DNA from: an uncultured Acidobacteriota bacterium
GTDB lineage: Bacteria; Acidobacteriota; JAAYUB01
Assembly (NCBI GenBank): GCA_937925645.1
Contig: CALAMB010000247.1
Coordinates: 1-20,165, forward strand
Length of the DNA: 20,165 nucleotides
Direction: 5' to 3'
Of the stretch, positions 15,883 to 20,165 are shown in pieces. Position numbers and translations under genes: made by a program. The notes beneath the pieces are model-generated. The model made no database searches, was not told the origin of the DNA, and was given only the letters and a program-made list of their open reading frames with translations. Each line of letters opens with the position of its first letter. Positions within the stretch are counted from its first letter, which is position 1.

Positions 15883-15911
15883 TTGCAACTCCCGGCCCGC
15901 GGGGTTACAAT
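15883..15911 (+). promoter_or_regulatory. Promoter of the DUF1232-like/lyase/cyclase operon
   Basis: TTGCAA (15883-15888, 4/6) and TACAAT (15906-15911, 5/6) are separated by exactly 17 bp, about 60 bp upstream of ATG 15971. The -35 begins at the edge of the repeat element. Confidence 0.62.
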
Positions 15912-15970
15912 GACATCAACAAACATTCGATTCAAACTGCCGGATCGAGCGGCCGGCCGGGAGGGGCGTC

Positions 15971-16426
15971 ATGGCGATGACCGAAAACTGCTTCGACCGC
16001 GTCTACCGCCAGTTGCAGGTGCTGGTGGCGGGATGGTCCGCGGGCACGTCGCCCGGCGGCGCCGACCAGATGATCCGCTTCCTGCCGGACTTGTTTCGGC
16101 TGCTGCGGCGCGTCACCTACGACCTGGAAATGCCGGGCGCCGACCGCCGGCTCGCCGCCGCCGCGGTCCTGTACATCGCCGATCCCAACGACTTCCTGCC
16201 GGACGCGGACGAAACGGCCGCCGACCGGCGGCTGGATGATCTGTGGGTGGCGTTCGCGACGTTTTTCCTGCTGGTCCAAAGCGGCGCGGTCGCCCGGCTC
16301 GAATCGCACTGGCGCTCGGAGATCCCCTTCCGGGAACTCATGGAGTGCCGCAGCCACATGGCCGCGCTGGACGAGGCGATCCCGCCGCGCGTGCTGCAGA
16401 TGGTGAACCAATACCTGGGGGATTGA
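15971..16426 (+). CDS. DUF1232 (YkvA)-like small protein
   Basis: A 151-residue protein. The centre, AAAVLYIADPNDFLPD (about 63-78), strongly resembles the DUF1232 signature 'ALAYlisPiDliPD', with the preceding helix rich in arginine and the following helix hydrophobic (LWVAFATFFLLV). The function of DUF1232 proteins is unknown; many are membrane-associated. In canonical members the PiDliPD motif is close to two hydrophobic helices, while here the family match is partial, so this may be a divergent subgroup. The ATG has GGGAGGGG about 5 nt upstream. The next gene starts 28 bp downstream, so the two are probably cotranscribed, although no functional link is evident. Confidence 0.65.
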   Translation: MAMTENCFDRVYRQLQVLVAGWSAGTSPGGADQMIRFLPDLFRLLRRVTYDLEMPGADRRLAAAAVLYIADPNDFLPDADETAADRRLDDLWVAFATFFLLVQSGAVARLESHWRSEIPFRELMECRSHMAALDEAIPPRVLQMVNQYLGD

Positions 16427-16453
16427 GCGCCGGCCGTTCGGAGGACGATTTCC

Positions 16454-19261
16454 ATGAACAGTTGGCCGTGGATGCTGCGGGCGGCCGTGGTCGGACTGGT
16501 GCTGGCCGCTTCCTTCCCGATCGCGGCCCAGTCCGCGCGCACCATCACCGTGACCGAGCGCGCCGGCGTGGCGCGGAGCGGCGAGTACGCCGTCTTCGGC
16601 GTGCCGCTGCCGCGGAGCTGGAACCTGACCGACGCGACGCGGCTCCGGCTGCGGGCGACCGGTGGCGCGGCCGTCCCCGCCCAGTTCGAGGTGCTGTCGC
16701 GCTGGGGGGGACACCCCGGCCAGACGACGGCCCCCATCCAATGGGTGCTGGTGGGCTATCTGGCCACCATTGCCGCGGGCGGCAGCCAGTCGCTGGACCT
16801 GGACGACGGCGGCCCCGGGCCCGCCCCGCCCGTTTCGGTCCAACTCGACGCCGGCACCCCGGACGAGCTCCGCGTCGACACGGGCGCGGCCCGCTTCGAC
16901 CTGGCCACCGGCGCCGCGTTCAACCTGCTGCGGCAGGTCACCGTGTCCGGACAGGCCCAGCTCGAGCCGCTGGCGGCCACCGAGGCGATCCGCTACCAGC
17001 CGTCGCTGGGCCGGAGCGTGGTCGCCGGCGGGGCGCCCGACTTCACCCCGCGCGCCACCGCGTTCACGGTGGAGCGCGCCGGTCCGCTGCAGGCGGTGGT
17101 GCGGGTGGAGGGGAGCATCCTGGACGACGCCGCCCGGGCGGTGCTCGACTTCACGGCCCGGCTCCACTTCACCGCCGGCCGGAGCGACGTCCGGCTGGAC
17201 TTCACCGTGGAGAACAACCATCCGGTGCTCACGGGCGAGTGGGAGCAGCCCACCAACGTCCACGACCAGGGCGCGCCCAACAGCGTCTACCTGGGTGCCC
17301 TGGAGCTGAACCTGCAGCTCGCGACCGGCGCCGGCGCCCTGACCGTCCGGACCGAGTCGGGCGTCACCGTGGCCGGCCCGGCCGCCGCGGTGGAGCTGTA
17401 TCAGGACTCCTCTGGCACCGAGCACTGGGATGCGTACGTGGGGCTCGTGGGCTGGCCCGGCTACGAGGCATCGGCGGCGCCGCGCCTTCAGTCGTATTGC
17501 ACGCTGCCCGGCTTCGAGATCACCGGCGCCGGCACGCCCGTCACGGGCGACCGGGCGCTGGGCTGGCTCGCCGCCGCGCGCGGCGCCGACGGGCCCGCCG
17601 CGCTGGCCGCGGTGCGCGACTTCAGCCAAAATTTTCCGAAAGCCGTCGCCGCCCGGCCCGACGGCCGGATCACCGTGGACCTCTTCCCCAGGGGCGACCA
17701 CTTCAACCACAACCTGCGCGTCGGGGAGGAGAAGACGCACGCGGTGCTGCTGGCGTTCGGCGCCGCCGGACGCGACGCCGCCGAAGCCGAACGGCGCGCC
17801 CGGGCGTTGGACCGCCCCCTGTTCGGGCGCCTGGACGCCGCCGGCTACGTGGGCAGCGGCGCGCTGGGGGGAATCCCGGCCGCCGACGTGAGCCGCTGGC
17901 CGCTGTACGAGCGCTACGTCCGCATCGCCTTCGAGCCCAATCCCGACTTTGATCCCGACGCGGACGACCCCTCCTTCGGCAACGGCACGCTGGCCGAGGC
18001 GATGGAGCGCTACAACCTGTTCGGCTGGCAGGACTGGGGCGACGTGCCGCTGGACTACGAGGCCTTCGGCCCCAACCAGGCCGGCCAGATGAATCTCAAG
18101 TACTGGTACGTGTACGGCATGCTGCTCCAGTTCGGCCGGTCCGCGGACCCGGCCTGGCTGGACCTGGCCCTGCCGGCCGCGCGCCATCTGGCCGACACGG
18201 ATTACCTGCACATCCCCGACGAGGGGATTCAACACTGGTCCCACGGCGCGTACTTCGGGCACAGCCAGCACGACGAGCCGGGCAATGCCAATCCGAACCG
18301 CAATTACAACTCGCCCAGCGTGGACCTGTTCTTCGGCGTGCCGGACCTGCTGCTGGCCTGGTACCTCACCGGCGAGCGCCGCTTCCGCGACACGGCGCTC
18401 GAAGGGCTCGAGGCCATGCTCAGCCTGTCCCAGTTCAGCGATTTCACCGATCCGCTCCCGCAGCGCGAACGCGCCAACCTGATCTTCGCCTACATCGAGG
18501 GCTACCGGGCCACCGGCGACAGCCGCTGGCTCGACGCGCTCCGCGCCGTCGTGGGCGCCACGGCTGACCTGTCCAACAAGGGGTGGCTGACCGATCCGGC
18601 CGCCTTCGGGGCATCTCACCCGGGCGCCTACCTGAGCACCTTCATGTGCGCCCAGGTGCTCTGGACCATGGGCCGTTACCTCGACCTGTGCGCCGAATAC
18701 GGCTGGACCGACGACCTGGGGACGGCCGCCGCCCTGGCCGCTTACGCCGGCTTCCTCGTGGACCACGCCATGACGGAGTACCGGCCGGGGCGGGCGGCGG
18801 TGACCCACGACATCTTCTTCGACGGGAGCGACCCGTCGTACCTCGACGTCAACAACTGGGCCCTGACCGTGGCCGACGCCCTGACCTGCGCCGCTCGCCA
18901 CAGCGGGCAGGCGCGCTTCCTGGAGGCGGCGGCGATGTGCTACGCCACCGGCACCATCGATCCGGTGTGGGAGGACGACCCGCCGGTCTACCTCAGCTCC
19001 AAGGACCTCGTCAACGCGCTGAACTGGGGGCTGGTGTACATGCAGGCGACCGGAGGCGGCGCCGGCGTGACGGGCGACCTGAACCTGGACGGCGCCCTGA
19101 CCGTGGTGGACCTGGCCATCCTCGACCACTTCCTCGCCGGCCACCTGGTCCCCGGCACGGCGCCCTTCGCCGCCCCGCAATCCGCGGCCGACATGAACGG
19201 CGACGGCGTCGTCGACGCCGCCGACCGCATCGTCCTGGCCGGACGGCTGGCGGGATGGTGA
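16454..19261 (+). CDS. Secreted PL26/YetA-like polysaccharide lyase with C-terminal dockerin
   Basis: A 935-residue exported protein. A signal peptide covers about 1-28 (cleavage near AAQSA). Residues 30-125 resemble the N-terminal RIFT-barrel of the PcRGLX/YetA family (GVPLPRSW, APIQWVLVGYLATI), followed by a beta-sandwich (about 130-460) and a helical toroid-type domain (about 500-865) with conserved FGWQDWGD near 522 and HWSHGAYFGHSQHDEP near 594. The family includes exo-rhamnogalacturonan lyases (PL26), so pectin-type polysaccharide is the likely target. Residues 874-935 form a type I dockerin with two calcium loops, DLNLDGALTVVD (875-886) and DMNGDGVVDAAD (913-924). The ribosome site GGAGGA at 16440-16445 is 8 nt before the ATG. 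No cohesin or scaffoldin is in the window. The lyase family call rests on my recall of fold features. Confidence 0.7.
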   Translation: MNSWPWMLRAAVVGLVLAASFPIAAQSARTITVTERAGVARSGEYAVFGVPLPRSWNLTDATRLRLRATGGAAVPAQFEVLSRWGGHPGQTTAPIQWVLVGYLATIAAGGSQSLDLDDGGPGPAPPVSVQLDAGTPDELRVDTGAARFDLATGAAFNLLRQVTVSGQAQLEPLAATEAIRYQPSLGRSVVAGGAPDFTPRATAFTVERAGPLQAVVRVEGSILDDAARAVLDFTARLHFTAGRSDVRLDFTVENNHPVLTGEWEQPTNVHDQGAPNSVYLGALELNLQLATGAGALTVRTESGVTVAGPAAAVELYQDSSGTEHWDAYVGLVGWPGYEASAAPRLQSYCTLPGFEITGAGTPVTGDRALGWLAAARGADGPAALAAVRDFSQNFPKAVAARPDGRITVDLFPRGDHFNHNLRVGEEKTHAVLLAFGAAGRDAAEAERRARALDRPLFGRLDAAGYVGSGALGGIPAADVSRWPLYERYVRIAFEPNPDFDPDADDPSFGNGTLAEAMERYNLFGWQDWGDVPLDYEAFGPNQAGQMNLKYWYVYGMLLQFGRSADPAWLDLALPAARHLADTDYLHIPDEGIQHWSHGAYFGHSQHDEPGNANPNRNYNSPSVDLFFGVPDLLLAWYLTGERRFRDTALEGLEAMLSLSQFSDFTDPLPQRERANLIFAYIEGYRATGDSRWLDALRAVVGATADLSNKGWLTDPAAFGASHPGAYLSTFMCAQVLWTMGRYLDLCAEYGWTDDLGTAAALAAYAGFLVDHAMTEYRPGRAAVTHDIFFDGSDPSYLDVNNWALTVADALTCAARHSGQARFLEAAAMCYATGTIDPVWEDDPPVYLSSKDLVNALNWGLVYMQATGGGAGVTGDLNLDGALTVVDLAILDHFLAGHLVPGTAPFAAPQSAADMNGDGVVDAADRIVLAGRLAGW

Positions 19262-19288
19262 GCCCGGTCATTTTCACCTGGAGGCATC

Positions 19289-20095
19289 ATGAGCGCAACC
19301 GCCATTCGGACCATGATCACGATAACGGCCCTCGCCCTGTGCGCGATGTCCGCCCCGGCGGGTTCGCCGGCGCCGGCCGCCGACCGGCTGCTTGACCTGA
19401 CCTATCCCTACGACGAGGGGACCATCTACTGGCCCACCGCCGAGACCTTCGCCCGCACGCCCGTCGCCTGGCAGGTCAACGAACGCGGCTGGTGGTACGC
19501 CTCGAACAACTACGCGGCCTCCGAGCACGGCGGCACCCACGTGGACGCGCCCATCCACTTCGCCAAGGGCGGACGCACCATCGACCAGGTGCCGCTGGCG
19601 GAGTGGATCGGCCCCGCCGTCCGGATCGACGTGACGGCCGCGTGCGCCGCCGACCGGGACTACCGGCTCACTGTCGAGGACATCCGGCGGTGGGAGAAGC
19701 GACACGGGCGGATCCCGCGCGGCGCGTGGGTCATCATGTACACCGGCATCGGCACCCGGCACTATCCCGATCCGGTGAAGGTGCTCGGCACCGACCGGCG
19801 CGGTCCCGACGCCCTGCCGCTGCTGTCCTTCCCCGGCTTCGGACTGGCGGCCGTCCAGTTCCTGCTGCAGGAGCGGACCGTCACCGGCATCGGCCTGGAC
19901 ACCCCCAGCATCGATTACGGCCGGTCGGTCGATTTCGAAGTCCACCAGGCCGTCTGCGGGGCCGACAAGCTGGCCATCGAGAACCTGGCCAACCTCGACC
20001 GCCTGCCCGCCAAGGGGGCCGTGCTCTACGCCGCGCCCATGCCCATCCGCAACGGCACCGGCGCGCCCGCCCGGGTGTTCGCCATCCTGCCGTAG
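19289..20095 (+). CDS. Secreted cyclase-family hydrolase (kynurenine formamidase-like)
   Basis: A 268-residue protein with the cyclase-family metal-binding motif HGGTHVDAPIHF (His80, His84, Asp86, His90). The family contains arylformamidases and other metal-dependent amide or lactone hydrolases. An N-terminal hydrophobic stretch (residues 8-22, TMITITALALCAM) followed by Ala/Pro-rich residues up to about 31 looks like a signal peptide, so the enzyme is probably exported, in contrast to the cytoplasmic KynB type; a role on tryptophan catabolism is therefore unlikely. It follows the lyase by 27 bp with GGAGG four bases before the ATG and may act on its products or on an aromatic or lactone substituent. 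The TAG stop codon is inside the repeat element starting at 20092. Confidence 0.82.
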   Translation: MSATAIRTMITITALALCAMSAPAGSPAPAADRLLDLTYPYDEGTIYWPTAETFARTPVAWQVNERGWWYASNNYAASEHGGTHVDAPIHFAKGGRTIDQVPLAEWIGPAVRIDVTAACAADRDYRLTVEDIRRWEKRHGRIPRGAWVIMYTGIGTRHYPDPVKVLGTDRRGPDALPLLSFPGFGLAAVQFLLQERTVTGIGLDTPSIDYGRSVDFEVHQAVCGADKLAIENLANLDRLPAKGAVLYAAPMPIRNGTGAPARVFAILP

Positions 20096-20165
20096 GCCGC
20101 GCTTCGGCCGGGCGGACGGGCGCTACTGCGCTGCGGTAGGCGCTACTTGACCGCAGTAGGCCGCG
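20092..20165 (+). repeat. Dispersed repeat element covering the cyclase stop codon, running off the window
   Basis: The segment 20092-20113 matches 15542-15564, and 20111-20148 matches 15793-15830 with a single mismatch, so parts of the 15.5-kb spacer repeat family are joined here. The element starts at the cyclase TAG stop codon (20093-20095). AGTAGGCCGCG at 20155-20165 begins another unit at the edge. Confidence 0.75.

Noticed and set aside
15932..19180. Open frame of 1082 codons on the minus strand
   Set aside because: It mirrors the lyase gene; low-complexity Gly/Arg/Val/His composition typical of the antisense of high-GC coding DNA; no ribosome site or motif.

Overview
The window is about 20 kb of high-GC bacterial DNA with GC-rich third positions, good AGGAGG-type ribosome sites and recognisable sigma-70-type promoters (TTGnnn, 16-18 bp, TAYAAT). 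There are no rRNA or tRNA genes, no phage structural genes and no transposase. The gene mix (DUF512 radical SAM protein, S9 peptidases with PD40 propellers, a PilZ protein, secreted dockerin-bearing lyase) together with dispersed intergenic heptad repeats suggests an environmental, Acidobacteriota-like anaerobe or facultative bacterium. The phylum is an inference without marker genes.

Layout. 1-67: degenerate 7-bp repeat array. 64-1254 (-): thiolase, divergent from 1407-2768 (+), a PDZ/radical SAM/DUF512 protein; both promoters lie in the gap. 2870-3262 (+): small protein resembling the core-binding (SAM-like) domain of tyrosine recombinases but with no catalytic domain. 3304-4803 (-): 499-residue protein of unknown role with a C-terminal PD-(D/E)XK nuclease-like motif, divergent from 4940-6328 (+), a B12-binding-type radical SAM protein. 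6473-6727 (-): short coiled-coil protein. 6728-7186: promoter and repeat-rich spacer. 7187-9703 (+): four-gene operon (RsbRD-N-like helical protein, PilZ protein, HAD phosphatase, GNAT acetyltransferase) that overlaps tail-to-tail with 9673-10467 (-), an inositol monophosphatase. 10595-13268 (+): PhoH ATPase with a TTG start, then a GT-C membrane glycosyltransferase. 13423-15480 (+): secreted S9 peptidase with a strong terminator. 15541-15960: repeat-rich spacer. 15971-20095 (+): DUF1232-like protein, secreted polysaccharide-lyase-like protein (PL26/YetA-like) with a C-terminal dockerin, and secreted cyclase-family hydrolase, probably one operon. The window ends in another repeat.

Most genes are housekeeping or ordinary accessory genes. 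I see no complete new defence or biosynthetic system. The most unusual signals are: (1) phase-locked heptad arrays at four places, two of which start exactly at a gene's end so that the heptad GTRAACA supplies the stop codon; (2) a second, hairpin-forming GC-rich repeat family that also supplies a stop codon and abuts a promoter; (3) the stand-alone recombinase-like DNA-binding domain; (4) the uncharacterised nuclease-like protein; (5) the dockerin-tagged lyase followed by a secreted cyclase.

All functional calls come from reading motifs by eye; no database search was possible.
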